A stretch of DNA of 25,053 nucleotides from Bacteroides sp. (GCA_019414725.1 DXLM01000048.1:1-25053); one strand, 5' to 3'; shown: positions 1-9,228, counted from the first letter of the stretch. Translations and numbers: made by a program. Notes: generated by a model from the letters alone, not told the origin.

Positions 1-283
1 TCCATTTCTCTTTATGTAGGTAGCACTTCGGGAATGGAGTTGCGGATTTAAGGGTTAAAATAAATTTTGCAGCTGGTTATAAGGAAAGTTTTGTTGTGGA
101 CAAGAATATAAAAATATTGCTGTCCGATAGACTTTTAAAGTGGCAGAGGTCGTGAAACTGACTTATTCAAGCGAGATCCAATCCTCTGTCTGGTAAAGTC
201 TTATCGGACAGCAATACTAAAAGATAGAAACTTATATTCTTAAGTATCTGTTCTTTGTTTGGTTAAATAGCTCTCTTTATTGT
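1..283. other. Noncoding region beyond nuoN
   Basis: No convincing gene is visible. Apart from the inverted repeat at 115-216, only a short TCCATT/AATGGA inverted repeat (1-6 and 33-38) is noticeable. Whatever lies to the left of the window is not represented here. Confidence 0.5.
115..216. repeat. 102-base imperfect inverted repeat after nuoN (MITE-like or long terminator hairpin)
   Basis: The outer arms 115-129 and 202-216 are perfectly complementary over 15 bp (TATTGCTGTCCGATA and its reverse complement). Pairing continues for 6 bp (130-135 with 195-200) past a single extra T at 201. After an internal loop, CAGAGG (144-149) pairs with CCTCTG (183-188). Read on the minus strand, the hairpin is followed at once by TTTTT (positions 114-110), which fits a factor-independent terminator for the nuo operon, whose last stop is at 284. 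The long arms and small size also fit a decayed miniature inverted-repeat transposon. TAAAA occurs one base outside each arm (109-113 and 218-222), but this is low-complexity sequence and weak as a target duplication. The repeat is directly seen; its role is inferred. Confidence 0.6.
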
Positions 284-1708
284 TTATAGAGCAGCAACTT
301 CTGTAAAGATTTGATATACAGAACTGCATACTCCTAATAAAATAATACCCATGAGGCAGATAAAAAGACAGGCACGAGTGGTCGCACTGCTTTTGAATGT
401 GGCAAGTGGGGTTTCATTAGGAACAATATACATGGCCTTTACAACGAGCAGGTAATAGTATAGCGAAATGATTGTATTTACCAACGCCAGGAATACTACC
501 AGCCAGTGGCCTGCATGGAAAGCAGATGCAAAGACGAAGAATTTTGAGAAAAATCCAGCAAACGGTGGGATACCTGCCAGTGAAAATAAGGCAATGGTCA
601 TAACAAAACTCAATTTAGGATTGGTTTTATAAAAACCATTATAGGCATCGCGGTCGACTGTTCCTCCATTATGTTGTTCTACTGTTCCTATTACACCGAA
701 TACTGCCAGGTTGGCTACAATATAAACTACTACATAATATACTAAAGATGCCATGCCTTGAGCTGAGGCTCCTAATACAGCAAGCATAATATATCCGGCT
801 TGTGAGATACTACTGTATGCCATGAAGCGTTTCAGGTCTTTCTGCAAGATTGCAAAAATATTGGCTATTGTAATAGTCAGTACGATTACAACAGAGAGTA
901 ACAGACTCCAGTCGGCAACCATCGGGCCAAATACTTTCAGCAGAATACTCATCAAGGCAAAAGCTGCAGCTCCTTTTGAGATAACAGAAAGATAGGCACT
1001 GACTGTTGTCGGAGCTCCCTGATAGGTATCGGGTGTCCACATGTGGAAAGGTACCAGACTCAGTTTGAAGCCTAATCCGGCAAAGAACAATACCATGGCA
1101 AGGATTTGAAGCGGGCTTCCGGTTATCATGGTACTGATATCATTGAAATACATTGTTCCACAAGTTCCGTATACTAATGATAAACCGTAAAGCATCAAAC
1201 CTGACGAGAACATGGCATTCAGGATGAATTTTGCTCCAGCTTCTGCACTGTGGTGACGATATTTGTCGAATGCAATAAGGCAAGCCATCGGGATGCTGGC
1301 AAGTTCCAGTCCTACATAGAAGAGCAGGAAGCTACCTGCACTGACCATGTAAAACATACCCAGTAAGGTAGAAAGAGTCAATAAATAAAACTCTCCAGCT
1401 TTATGACGTGTGTCTTCGCGCTCCAGCCATGTGTCTGCCTGCATGAATACCAGTATTGTTCCTAATGTGAGGACTGTTTTTACTACAGATGTCATGGGAG
1501 TATTTATATACATGCTTCCGAAAGCTTCTCCACTGGCAGAATTGAATACGTTGTTGAGTAGCAGAATAACAAGCAATGCGCATGAAAGCCGTTGCATGTT
1601 TTTCGGAGAAGGAACCTTCTGGAATAAATCGGCAAGTAGCACAATTATCAGAATAATTGCCAAACCGATTTCTGCCTGCATGGTATGTAAAGTTGTTATT
1701 ATATCCAT
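284..1708 (-). CDS. nuoN: NADH-quinone oxidoreductase subunit N (NuoN)
   Basis: 474-residue polytopic membrane protein, one of the three antiporter-like subunits forming the proton-pumping membrane arm of complex I. The family residues for proton transfer are visible: Glu135 in the LELASIP motif, Lys215 in GFKLSLVPFHMWTPD, Lys245 in VISKGAAA, and Lys389 in FAGFFSKFF. The proline/glycine-rich GAPTTVSAYLS segment following HMWTPD is typical of the family. Length is close to E. coli NuoN. It is the last gene of the operon, starting 6 bases after the nuoM stop, and ends upstream of a long hairpin. The start ATG (1708-1706) follows the nuoM stop closely, and no upstream alternative fits. The identification is secure. 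Confidence 0.97.
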   Translation of the reverse strand: MDIITTLHTMQAEIGLAIILIIVLLADLFQKVPSPKNMQRLSCALLVILLLNNVFNSASGEAFGSMYINTPMTSVVKTVLTLGTILVFMQADTWLEREDTRHKAGEFYLLTLSTLLGMFYMVSAGSFLLFYVGLELASIPMACLIAFDKYRHHSAEAGAKFILNAMFSSGLMLYGLSLVYGTCGTMYFNDISTMITGSPLQILAMVLFFAGLGFKLSLVPFHMWTPDTYQGAPTTVSAYLSVISKGAAAFALMSILLKVFGPMVADWSLLLSVVIVLTITIANIFAILQKDLKRFMAYSSISQAGYIMLAVLGASAQGMASLVYYVVVYIVANLAVFGVIGTVEQHNGGTVDRDAYNGFYKTNPKLSFVMTIALFSLAGIPPFAGFFSKFFVFASAFHAGHWLVVFLALVNTIISLYYYLLVVKAMYIVPNETPLATFKSSATTRACLFICLMGIILLGVCSSVYQIFTEVAAL

Positions 1709-1714
1709 AATGCG

Positions 1715-3199
1715 TTATAATTGACAAAGTTGTGAAATAATAGGTTCTACACTGCCACTGATAACATGGCTTACCCAATAAGGAGCCAGACCTAATCCGG
1801 CAACAGCCACAATAAGGCAGATTACGGCAAAACGCTCATCCCAGGTTGCATCGGTCAGCTTCAGATGTTCCGGATTAGTACAAGTTCCGTATAGTATTTT
1901 ACCGACAACACGTAAGATATATACGGCTGTAATAACGATACTCATCGTTGCAATGATTGTACATATGCGATGGAATGAATCTGCATGCTGGAATGATCCG
2001 ACAAATACAGTCATTTCGGCAACGAAACCGCTTAAGCCCGGAAGACCGAGGTTGGCAAGTCCGGCGATTACATAACCAACAGAAAGGAAAGGCATGATTT
2101 TCATCAGTCCGCTTAACTGACGGATATCACGGGTATGTGTACGTCCGTAAATCATACCAATCAGGGCGAAGAATAATGCTGTCATCAAACCATGGCTCAG
2201 CATCTGGAGAATAGCACCTGTAGCACTTACTTTAGTCATCATCAACAAAGCAAACAGTACCAGGCCGCAGTGACTTACAGAAGAATAGGCATTGATGTAT
2301 TTCAAATCGGTCTGTACCACAGCACTGAAAGCACCGTATACAACTGAAATGGTAGTCAATACCAGGAAGAAATCACCCCAAATGGCAGCTCCGGTAGGCA
2401 TCAGATACATGGCTACACGGAAACATCCGTAACCTCCCAGTTTCATCAGAACACCTGCATGAAGCATAGATACGGCTGTCGGCGCTGAGGCGTGACCGTC
2501 GGGACTCCATGTATGGAATGGGAATAATGCACCCAGCACACCAAATCCGAGAAATATCATCGGGAAGAAGATACGTTGCATTTCGGTTGGTATCTGAAGT
2601 TTGACTATTTCCAGAATATTCATGGTTTCACCTCCGGCACCATAGAAGATTCCTAAAATACCGATAAGCAGGAAAGCAGATCCTCCCATCAGCATCAGGG
2701 TCAGCTTCATGGCTGCATATTCTTTTTTACCGCTGCCCCATACGCCGATAAGCAGATACATCGGAATCAAGGCAACTTCGTAGAACATAAACATGGTAAA
2801 CAGGTCGGTAGAGATAAAGAAACCGAAAACTCCGGTACTTAACAGCGTAAACCAAAGGAAATATTCTTTAGTCAGCGGTTTGAGCTTCCACGATGCAAAC
2901 GTTCCTGTAAATACAATGATGGAACTCAGAAGAAGCATGACAACAGAGATTCCGTCTACTCCTACCGAGTAAGCTATATGTAATGGGGCGTACCAGACAA
3001 TGCTGTCTGTATACAGCATTTCGTCTGTAGCTCCTCCGTTTCGCAGTCCTATATAAGATACTGTCAGGTAGGCAGCAAGAATTAACAACAATGTAGAGCC
3101 GGCTACCATTACTCCTCTTACCTGATTCACATTGCGGGCAATCCACAATCCCAGCAACATGAGTAAAGGAATTAAAACAAAAAGACTTAATATATTCAT
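1715..3199 (-). CDS. nuoM: NADH-quinone oxidoreductase subunit M (NuoM)
   Basis: Antiporter-like membrane subunit of complex I, 494 residues from the chosen ATG at 3199. That ATG overlaps the nuoL stop as ATGA, which implies translational coupling; a start 16 codons further upstream would add a non-membrane extension lying inside nuoL. Family signatures: Glu141 in FYEVALIPMYLL, HTWSPDGHASAPTAVSMLHAG, Lys253 in LMKLGGYG, and Glu395 in FVAEMTVFVGS. The lysine expected on the broken helix just before the HTWSPD motif (E. coli Lys234 by my recalled alignment) is Leu222 here, whereas NuoL and NuoN in the same operon keep theirs. This may be normal for this NuoM clade. The subunit assignment is firm. 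Confidence 0.97.
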   Translation of the reverse strand: MNILSLFVLIPLLMLLGLWIARNVNQVRGVMVAGSTLLLILAAYLTVSYIGLRNGGATDEMLYTDSIVWYAPLHIAYSVGVDGISVVMLLLSSIIVFTGTFASWKLKPLTKEYFLWFTLLSTGVFGFFISTDLFTMFMFYEVALIPMYLLIGVWGSGKKEYAAMKLTLMLMGGSAFLLIGILGIFYGAGGETMNILEIVKLQIPTEMQRIFFPMIFLGFGVLGALFPFHTWSPDGHASAPTAVSMLHAGVLMKLGGYGCFRVAMYLMPTGAAIWGDFFLVLTTISVVYGAFSAVVQTDLKYINAYSSVSHCGLVLFALLMMTKVSATGAILQMLSHGLMTALFFALIGMIYGRTHTRDIRQLSGLMKIMPFLSVGYVIAGLANLGLPGLSGFVAEMTVFVGSFQHADSFHRICTIIATMSIVITAVYILRVVGKILYGTCTNPEHLKLTDATWDERFAVICLIVAVAGLGLAPYWVSHVISGSVEPIISQLCQL

Positions 3200-5088
3200 A
3201 ATACTAATAACATGATAGTTAATACTATAACTCCTCCCAAGAACCACATGGTGTAGCTTTGAACTTTACCACTTTGCAGAGGTTGTACGCTTTCGCCTGC
3301 TGCATTGGCACTCCAGGCCATGAAGTTCATGAACTGGTCGATAACGTGACGGTCGAACCAGGCAAGTGGGGTAGATATACAGCGGAAGATAATCTTCTTT
3401 GTAACAAACAACCAGATTTCGTCCATATAGAAGCGTTTGTAAGCTGCACGGTGCAATGTACTGAAACGTGCTGCCAGCATGTCGGCAACGGGTTGTTTTT
3501 CGCGTGCATACATCCAGGTAGCGAGAAGAATAGCTATTACAGCAACGATAATACTTGTTGCGGCTACTTGTGCATTAAGGTGGATATCGTATGCTTCGCC
3601 ATTGGCAGATACAAAGTGTCCGAAAGGCAATATCCAGCCACATACAATAGTTATGGCTGCTAGAAACATTAACGGGAAAGTCATTGTCAAAGGACTTTCG
3701 TGCGGAGTATGTGCTGCATGAAGTTCCTTATTTTCAGTTCCCCAGAAGATACCATAATACAAGCGGAACATGTAGAATGCCGTCATTCCGGCAATAATTG
3801 TCATTATCCATCCCATAACCGGACTGAACTGGAAGCAGGCTGTCAGAATTTCGTCTTTTGAGAAGAAACCAGAGAATGGAGGTATACCTGCAATGGCCAG
3901 ACATGCGATGAGGAATGTAATGTGAGTGATAGGCATATACTTGCGAAGTCCTCCCATTGTCGACATTTCATTGCTGTGTACGGCGTGGATAATACATCCG
4001 GCTCCCAAGAACAACAAGGCTTTAAACATGGCATGAGTAAACAGGTGGAACATTCCTGCCATGTATCCCAAGCCTCCTTCATGAGGGTTATTGGCTGTAC
4101 ATACACCCAGAGCAACCATCATGAAACCGATTTGTGAAATGGTAGAAAAAGCAAGGACTCGCTTGATGTCACTTTGTGCACAAGCTACAGAGGCAGCGTA
4201 GAATGCAGTGAATGCTCCCACGTAGGCAACCATATGCAGTGTGTGTGGAGCAAAACCGATAAACAGCGGGAACATGCGAGCTACCAGATAAACTCCGGCA
4301 ACGACCATGGTGGCTGCATGAATCAATGCACTGACTGGAGTCGGGCCTTCCATTGCATCGGGTAACCAGATGTGCAGTGGGAACATGGCACTTTTACCTG
4401 CTCCACCTACAAACATCAGTCCGAGTGCCCAAGGAAGTACCATGCCGGCCTTCATCAGCTGTTCTTCACCGGGTGTGAAAGTGAATGTCTGCATGTAGTA
4501 GCCATAAATCAAAATACCGATGAGGAAACCTAAATCGGCAAATCTTGTCACAATGAATGCCTTCTTGCTGGCTGCAATGGCTTCCGGTTTTGTATAGTAA
4601 AAGCCGATGAGCAAATAAGAAGATACACCAACCAGCTCCCAGAATACATACATCTGGAATATGTTGGTAGCAAGTACAAGTCCCAGCATAGAGAAAGTAA
4701 AGAGTGACAGGAAAGCATAGTAGCGCTGGAATCCTTTTTCACCTTTCATGTATCCGAATGAGTAGATATGTACCATCAGACTGACTGTCGAGATGACAAC
4801 CAGCATCATAACGGAAATGGGGTCCAGTAAAATACCCATATCAATGTGGAGAGATTCCGTAAAAGGAAGCCACTGGATATTCCATGGAGTCAGTGTCGGG
4901 AATACTCCTTCGGCAGTGTGCGGAGCTGTAAAGTAATTGATAGCGGTGAGATAGCTTAATATAGTAACACCTGCCAGTGACAGTGTGCCTATCAAGCCCG
5001 CTATGCGATGCTTCATGTACATACCCGTCAGAGCCAGAATAAGAAAACTGAGTATGGGCAATGCGAGTATCAGAATTGTATATTCCAT
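3196..5088 (-). CDS. nuoL: NADH-quinone oxidoreductase subunit L (NuoL)
   Basis: Distal antiporter-like subunit of complex I, 630 residues from the ATG at 5088. A TTG two codons upstream is possible but less likely. Functional residues visible: Glu151 in YVFWELVGVSSYLL, Lys232 in GGAGKSAMFPLHIWLPDAM, the GPTPVSALIHAATMV signature, and a lysine in PPFSGFFSKDEIL. Length and a C-terminal extension with a final hydrophobic segment agree with the long amphipathic lateral helix known for NuoL. The stop TGA overlaps the nuoM ATG, and the start lies 17 bases after the nuoK stop. Several ORFs on the opposite strand here are composition shadows. Confidence 0.97.
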   Translation of the reverse strand: MEYTILILALPILSFLILALTGMYMKHRIAGLIGTLSLAGVTILSYLTAINYFTAPHTAEGVFPTLTPWNIQWLPFTESLHIDMGILLDPISVMMLVVISTVSLMVHIYSFGYMKGEKGFQRYYAFLSLFTFSMLGLVLATNIFQMYVFWELVGVSSYLLIGFYYTKPEAIAASKKAFIVTRFADLGFLIGILIYGYYMQTFTFTPGEEQLMKAGMVLPWALGLMFVGGAGKSAMFPLHIWLPDAMEGPTPVSALIHAATMVVAGVYLVARMFPLFIGFAPHTLHMVAYVGAFTAFYAASVACAQSDIKRVLAFSTISQIGFMMVALGVCTANNPHEGGLGYMAGMFHLFTHAMFKALLFLGAGCIIHAVHSNEMSTMGGLRKYMPITHITFLIACLAIAGIPPFSGFFSKDEILTACFQFSPVMGWIMTIIAGMTAFYMFRLYYGIFWGTENKELHAAHTPHESPLTMTFPLMFLAAITIVCGWILPFGHFVSANGEAYDIHLNAQVAATSIIVAVIAILLATWMYAREKQPVADMLAARFSTLHRAAYKRFYMDEIWLFVTKKIIFRCISTPLAWFDRHVIDQFMNFMAWSANAAGESVQPLQSGKVQSYTMWFLGGVIVLTIMLLVL

Positions 5089-5105
5089 AATCAAAATATT
5101 TTTAG

Positions 5106-5423
5106 TTATCCTTTCATGTCAGTAATATCGTCAGTCAAAACCTGTTTGATATTGCGATATACATTAATAATAATAGCAATAGCAACAGCTGTTTCTGCCG
5201 CAGCGATAGCAATTCCGAACAAGCTGAAAAAATGACCTTCCAGATGATCCGGGAAAAGATAACGATTGAATACTGCAAAATTGATGTTTGTTGCGTTCAG
5301 CATAAGCTCTACCGAGATGAGCAAGGCAAGCAGGTTCTTGCGGGTAAAGAATCCGTAGATTCCGCAGAACATCATGATGGTACTGATGACCAGATAGTGT
5401 ATTACGTGTACATCTAATTCCAT
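5106..5423 (-). CDS. nuoK: NADH-quinone oxidoreductase subunit K (NuoK)
   Basis: Small three-helix membrane subunit of complex I (MrpC-like), 105 residues. The two membrane glutamates characteristic of the family are present: Glu39 in LISVELMLNATNINF and Glu77 in AAAETAVAIAI. The FTRKNLLALL loop is also typical. I chose the ATG at 5423 over an in-frame start at 5477 because the shorter form begins at the first helix as in other NuoK proteins and lies just after the nuoJ stop (gap 11 bases); the longer form would overlap the end of nuoJ. The C-terminal tail (DITDMKG) is soluble and slightly longer than in E. coli. Confidence 0.95.
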   Translation of the reverse strand: MELDVHVIHYLVISTIMMFCGIYGFFTRKNLLALLISVELMLNATNINFAVFNRYLFPDHLEGHFFSLFGIAIAAAETAVAIAIIINVYRNIKQVLTDDITDMKG

Positions 5424-5434
5424 AGTCGTAATTT

Positions 5435-5950
5435 TTATTTTTGTTTTCTTGCTATCAGAATGGCACCAATCATACATGCCAGCAATAAGATGCTGACTAC
5501 TTCAAACGGTAGAACAAACTGATATTTTTCTGTTCCGATTAACGCCAGACCAATTTCACGGGCGGGTAATTCTACACCCTGTGGAATGATGTTAAGGGCG
5601 AAGCCATTTGTAAAGATTAAAAATAATACCAGTGCGGCACCGATAAGCGTTGTCAGCAATACACTGATAAGCTTGCCACGGTTTATCGGATATTTCATAT
5701 TCTTGTCCGACTGAGTCAGCAAGATAGAGAATACATATAATACAACAATACCTCCGGCATATACCATTAACTGTACAGCCCCTAAGAAGGTATATCCCAA
5801 TACACCGTAAATAGCTCCTGTACCAAAAAGGACGAAAAGCAGGTAGGTAGCGGCGCGTAAAATTTTTCCTGTTGTTACAGCCAGTACGGAAAATACTGCA
5901 ATTGCTGCTGCAACGACATAGAATACGATTTCTTGAAGTGTTATTTCCAT
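5435..5950 (-). CDS. nuoJ: NADH-quinone oxidoreductase subunit J (NuoJ)
   Basis: Membrane subunit of complex I, 171 residues with about five hydrophobic helices. The family's most conserved segment, containing the flexible third helix, is present: GAIYGVLGYTFLGAVQLMVY followed by AGGIVVLYVF. A hydrophilic loop with LTQSDKN and a C-terminal helix rich in L, I and A ending RKQK complete the expected layout. It sits between nuoI (12-base gap upstream) and nuoK (11-base gap downstream), the standard order. The ATG at 5950 is the natural start. Confidence 0.95.
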   Translation of the reverse strand: MEITLQEIVFYVVAAAIAVFSVLAVTTGKILRAATYLLFVLFGTGAIYGVLGYTFLGAVQLMVYAGGIVVLYVFSILLTQSDKNMKYPINRGKLISVLLTTLIGAALVLFLIFTNGFALNIIPQGVELPAREIGLALIGTEKYQFVLPFEVVSILLLACMIGAILIARKQK

Positions 5951-5962
5951 ATTCTCTCCTTT

Positions 5963-6430
5963 TTATTTAGCAAGTGTTGAACCTTCATGGTTTAGTGTGA
6001 GCAGGAGCTTTTCTTTTTCGAATACAGCATTTTCGAAATCGTTGCTGAACTTGATGGCTCCATGCGGACATGCGTTTACACATAACTCGCAAAACATGCA
6101 CGATCCCAGGTTGTATTCATATTTCACTAAAACCTTTTTCTTTTTTCCTTCCTCATCTTCACGCATTTCTGAAATGACTTTAATCGTGCCATTTGGGCAG
6201 GCCATCTGGCAGAGTCCACAGGCAATGCAGTGATGATGATTCTCATCGTCGTGTGGCATAACAAGCTGAGCACGATGACGTTCGGGAATGTGCAACGTCG
6301 TATGACGGTTTTCCGGATACTGCTCGGTCACTTTAGGCTGACAGAATACCTTCATAGAGGTACGCATACCTATCAGCAAGCTTTTTACTCCTGAAGCAAA
6401 ACCTTTTATATATTCACTAAAACTTTCCAT
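5963..6430 (-). CDS. nuoI: NADH-quinone oxidoreductase subunit I (NuoI), two 4Fe-4S clusters
   Basis: Peripheral iron-sulfur subunit that passes electrons toward the NuoB cluster N2; 155 residues. Two ferredoxin-type motifs bind clusters N6a and N6b: CIACGLCQMACP (Cys68, 71, 74, 78) and CMFCELCVNACP (Cys111, 114, 117, 121). The N-terminal amphipathic segment (GFASGVKSLLIGMRTSMK) resembles the membrane-associated helices of NuoI. A lysine/glutamate-rich insert (EDEEGKKKKV, about 91-100) separates the motifs. The gene lies 25 bases after nuoH and 12 bases before nuoJ. With NuoE/F/G missing, this subunit would be the likely entry point for electrons from an unknown donor; that is inference. Confidence 0.96.
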   Translation of the reverse strand: MESFSEYIKGFASGVKSLLIGMRTSMKVFCQPKVTEQYPENRHTTLHIPERHRAQLVMPHDDENHHHCIACGLCQMACPNGTIKVISEMREDEEGKKKKVLVKYEYNLGSCMFCELCVNACPHGAIKFSNDFENAVFEKEKLLLTLNHEGSTLAK

Positions 6431-6455
6431 AATATCTTATTGATAGCTATCTACC

Positions 6456-7547
6456 TTAAAATGTTAATCCAAAAACTTTACACAATGCCATCAGCAGCAA
6501 TACTACCAGTGAAAGCGGCATCAGGTATTTCCATTCCAGTGTAAGAACCTGGTCTATTCGCAGACGTGGGAATGTCCAGCGAATCCACATTAACAGAAAT
6601 ACGATAAAGAAAGTTTTTCCAACAAACCATATTACTCCGGGAATGTAATCCATTACGGCATTGAAACCGTCCAGACCAGCTATATGCAATGGCATCCAGC
6701 CACCCAGGAATAGGGTTGTAGCAATACCGGCGGTAATGAACAGGTTCAGGTATTCTGCCAGATAGAAGAAGCCGAAATGCATTCCGGAATATTCGGTATG
6801 ATAACCGGCAGTAAGTTCCTGTTCTGCTTCGGCCAAGTCGAACGGACCACGGTTGGCTTCTGCATTACCGGCAATCAGATAAATAACGAATGCAGCGATT
6901 GCCGGAATATGTCCTTTGAAGATATTCCAGCCGTCTGCCTGTCCGCTTACTATCTGCTGGATATCCATTGTACCACTCAGCATAACCATAGTCAATACGG
7001 TCAGGCCGATAGACAGTTCGTAGCTGATAATCATAGCTCCGCTTCGCACGGCTCCGATGATGGTATATTTACTGTTACTGCTCCATCCGGCAAGCAGAAT
7101 ACCCAAAACTCCAATAGATGATGCGGCCAGAACAAAGAATATACCGATGTTCATATGAAGAATCTCTCCACCTTTATTCCATGGCAAACATGAAAATGTC
7201 AGAATAGATGCCAGAATAACGAGAAACGGAGCCAAATTGTAAAGGAAATGGTCTGAATTCTTCAGGCTGATAATTTCCTTTGTCAATATTTTGATAACAT
7301 CGGCTGGAACTTGTAGCAAACCTCCTTTACCTCCTACGCGGTTCGGACCGATACGGCATTGGAAAGCTGCACAAACCTTACGCTCCATATAAATCAATAT
7401 GATAGCAAGTACAGCGTAAAGAACCAGAATCACTACGCCTACTACCAGCCCTTCCAGAAAGATTGCCAGCCCCTCAGGCATTACGCTGCATAGTGCAGAA
7501 TGTATTGCCATGAAAAGCGGTTGAAGATTATAATAATCTAAAAACAT
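6456..7547 (-). CDS. nuoH: NADH-quinone oxidoreductase subunit H (NuoH)
   Basis: Membrane subunit that anchors the peripheral arm and helps form the quinone chamber; 363 residues with about eight or nine hydrophobic helices. Family signatures: ERKVCAAFQCRIGPNRVGG (about 55-73), LLQVPADVIKILTKE (77-91), and NRGPFDLAEAEQELTAGYHT (232-251) followed by EYSG, whose acidic loop lines the quinone cavity and the E-channel. The ATG at 7547 gives an N-terminus slightly longer than usual; a second Met at residue 13 is an alternative. The start is 34 bases after the nuoCD stop. Confidence 0.96.
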   Translation of the reverse strand: MFLDYYNLQPLFMAIHSALCSVMPEGLAIFLEGLVVGVVILVLYAVLAIILIYMERKVCAAFQCRIGPNRVGGKGGLLQVPADVIKILTKEIISLKNSDHFLYNLAPFLVILASILTFSCLPWNKGGEILHMNIGIFFVLAASSIGVLGILLAGWSSNSKYTIIGAVRSGAMIISYELSIGLTVLTMVMLSGTMDIQQIVSGQADGWNIFKGHIPAIAAFVIYLIAGNAEANRGPFDLAEAEQELTAGYHTEYSGMHFGFFYLAEYLNLFITAGIATTLFLGGWMPLHIAGLDGFNAVMDYIPGVIWFVGKTFFIVFLLMWIRWTFPRLRIDQVLTLEWKYLMPLSLVVLLLMALCKVFGLTF

Positions 7548-7581
7548 ATACTTTTTAAATTAAGAATGATAAATAAAGATA

Positions 7582-9204
7582 TTATCTGTCTATATCCGGA
7601 ATTACATAGTCTAATGTTCCTCCGATAGCAATCAGGTCGGCAATTTTATTGCCTTTGCAAACAGTGTCGAGCGCATGTACCAGCGGCAATCCGGTAGAAC
7701 GGTAATGCAGACGGTAAGGGCTCTTGTCTCCATGGCTTTCCAGCATTACGCCAAACTCTCCACGGCTGCTTTCTACTGCTGCTGAGTAATTACCTTCCGG
7801 CAGTTTGATGATTGCTTTTGTCTTGACGCGATATTCTCCTTCCGGAATATTGTCTATCAGCTGTTCGATGATGTGGCAAGATTCCATGATCTCGTCCATA
7901 CGTACCATGTAGCGTGCAAATGAATCCCCTTCCGTATAAGTGATTTCTTTGAAGTCAACTTTATCGTACATGGCATACGGATGATGTTTACGCACGTCGT
8001 TTGCCCAACCGGACGCACGGCCTGAACCTCCTGTTACTCCTAAAGAAATAGCATCTTCGAGACTCAATACTCCGATTCCTTTCAGACGGGTCGTTGCAAT
8101 CACATTGCCGGTAAATATATCGTGATAGTCTTTGATGACACTACGCAGATGTTTGATAAATTCCTTAACCTTGCGCTGGAAGTCCGGATGCAGGTCGGCT
8201 TGCACACCACCGATCATGTTATAGTTTTGTATTAAACGTCCTCCGGTTGTTTCTTCGAAGATGTCAAGAATCATTTCACGTTCGCGGAAACCGTAAAAGA
8301 AAGGAGTTAATCCTCCCATATCCATAACCAGACAAGAGTAGAACAACAAGTGAGAGTCGATACGCTGAAGTTCGTCCATGATGGTACGGATATACTGTGC
8401 GCGTTCTGAAATCTCGATGCCTGCGGCTTTTTCAATACACATACACAATGCGTGACGGTTCTGATGTGCGCTCAGGTAATCCAGGCGGTCGGTCAAAGCC
8501 AGTGTCTGCGGATATGTCAGGCTTTCGTTCATTTTTTCTATTCCACGGTGTATATAACCACAGATAGGGTCTACCTTACTGATTGTTTCACCGTTCAGTG
8601 AAGTACGCAGACGAAGTACACCGTGAGTAGACGGGTGCTGAGGACCAATGTTAACCACAAAATCCTGTTGTCCGAAAACGATATTTTTCTTATCAGCTAT
8701 TGTTCCGTCTGGATTCAGGTAATATTCATCGGTGATATCTGCATTCTCTTCATTCTCCATATTCAGGGGATTGGAGTTCATGTCGTAGTCCTTACGTAAT
8801 GGATAACCTTTCCAGTCCTCACGCAGGAATAAACGTCGCATGTCCGGGTTATTCAGAAAGCGGATACCGAAGAAGTCGAATACTTCACGTTCTTTGATTT
8901 CTGCAGTTTTCCACAGGTCACATACTGACGGCAGATAAGGATTTTCACGATCGGTCGTTGAAGTCTTAAGAACGATACGATTATAAGTCTTACTTGATTC
9001 CAGATAATAAAGTGCTCCCAGACCACCTTCCTGCCAGTCCATTCCTACGATATCACGCAGGAAATCCATCGGTTCATCCTGATCATTACGCAGGGTTTCG
9101 GCTATTTGATGAAACGATTCAGCCGGAATACTTATCACCTGATCACCCTGCTCGGTAATAGTGATTCCCGGAACTAATCGGGATATTTTTTCAGTTATAT
9201 TCAT
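7582..9204 (-). CDS. nuoCD: Fused NADH-quinone oxidoreductase subunits C and D (NuoCD)
   Basis: 540-residue fusion of the 30-kDa (NuoC) and 49-kDa (NuoD) subunits, which connect NuoI/NuoB to the quinone site. The NuoC part (about 1-145) ends with the family signature REVFDFFGIRFL...DWKGYPLRKDY (107-140). A charged linker of about 35 residues follows. The NuoD part begins near 180 with VVNIGPQHPSTHGVLRLR (183-200), then YIHRGIEKMNE and LTDRLDYLSAHQN. His194 (STHG) and Tyr243 (DRLDYL) sit where quinone-headgroup residues are known in the family. The C-terminus VIPDIDR matches the usual NuoD ending. The C-D fusion also occurs in E. coli and is common in Bacteroidota. It lies 24 bases after nuoB. 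Confidence 0.96.
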   Translation of the reverse strand: MNITEKISRLVPGITITEQGDQVISIPAESFHQIAETLRNDQDEPMDFLRDIVGMDWQEGGLGALYYLESSKTYNRIVLKTSTTDRENPYLPSVCDLWKTAEIKEREVFDFFGIRFLNNPDMRRLFLREDWKGYPLRKDYDMNSNPLNMENEENADITDEYYLNPDGTIADKKNIVFGQQDFVVNIGPQHPSTHGVLRLRTSLNGETISKVDPICGYIHRGIEKMNESLTYPQTLALTDRLDYLSAHQNRHALCMCIEKAAGIEISERAQYIRTIMDELQRIDSHLLFYSCLVMDMGGLTPFFYGFREREMILDIFEETTGGRLIQNYNMIGGVQADLHPDFQRKVKEFIKHLRSVIKDYHDIFTGNVIATTRLKGIGVLSLEDAISLGVTGGSGRASGWANDVRKHHPYAMYDKVDFKEITYTEGDSFARYMVRMDEIMESCHIIEQLIDNIPEGEYRVKTKAIIKLPEGNYSAAVESSRGEFGVMLESHGDKSPYRLHYRSTGLPLVHALDTVCKGNKIADLIAIGGTLDYVIPDIDR

Positions 9205-9228
9205 AAATTGCTGTTTTCCTGTCGTTAA

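Noticed and set aside
3200..3247. Upstream extension of nuoM by 16 residues
   Set aside because: It lies within nuoL; the ATGA overlap at 3196-3199 gives a better start and the expected first membrane helix.
3259..3663. Plus-strand ORF inside nuoL
   Set aside because: Antisense to a clear NuoL sequence; Cys/His/Thr-rich composition typical of shadow translation.
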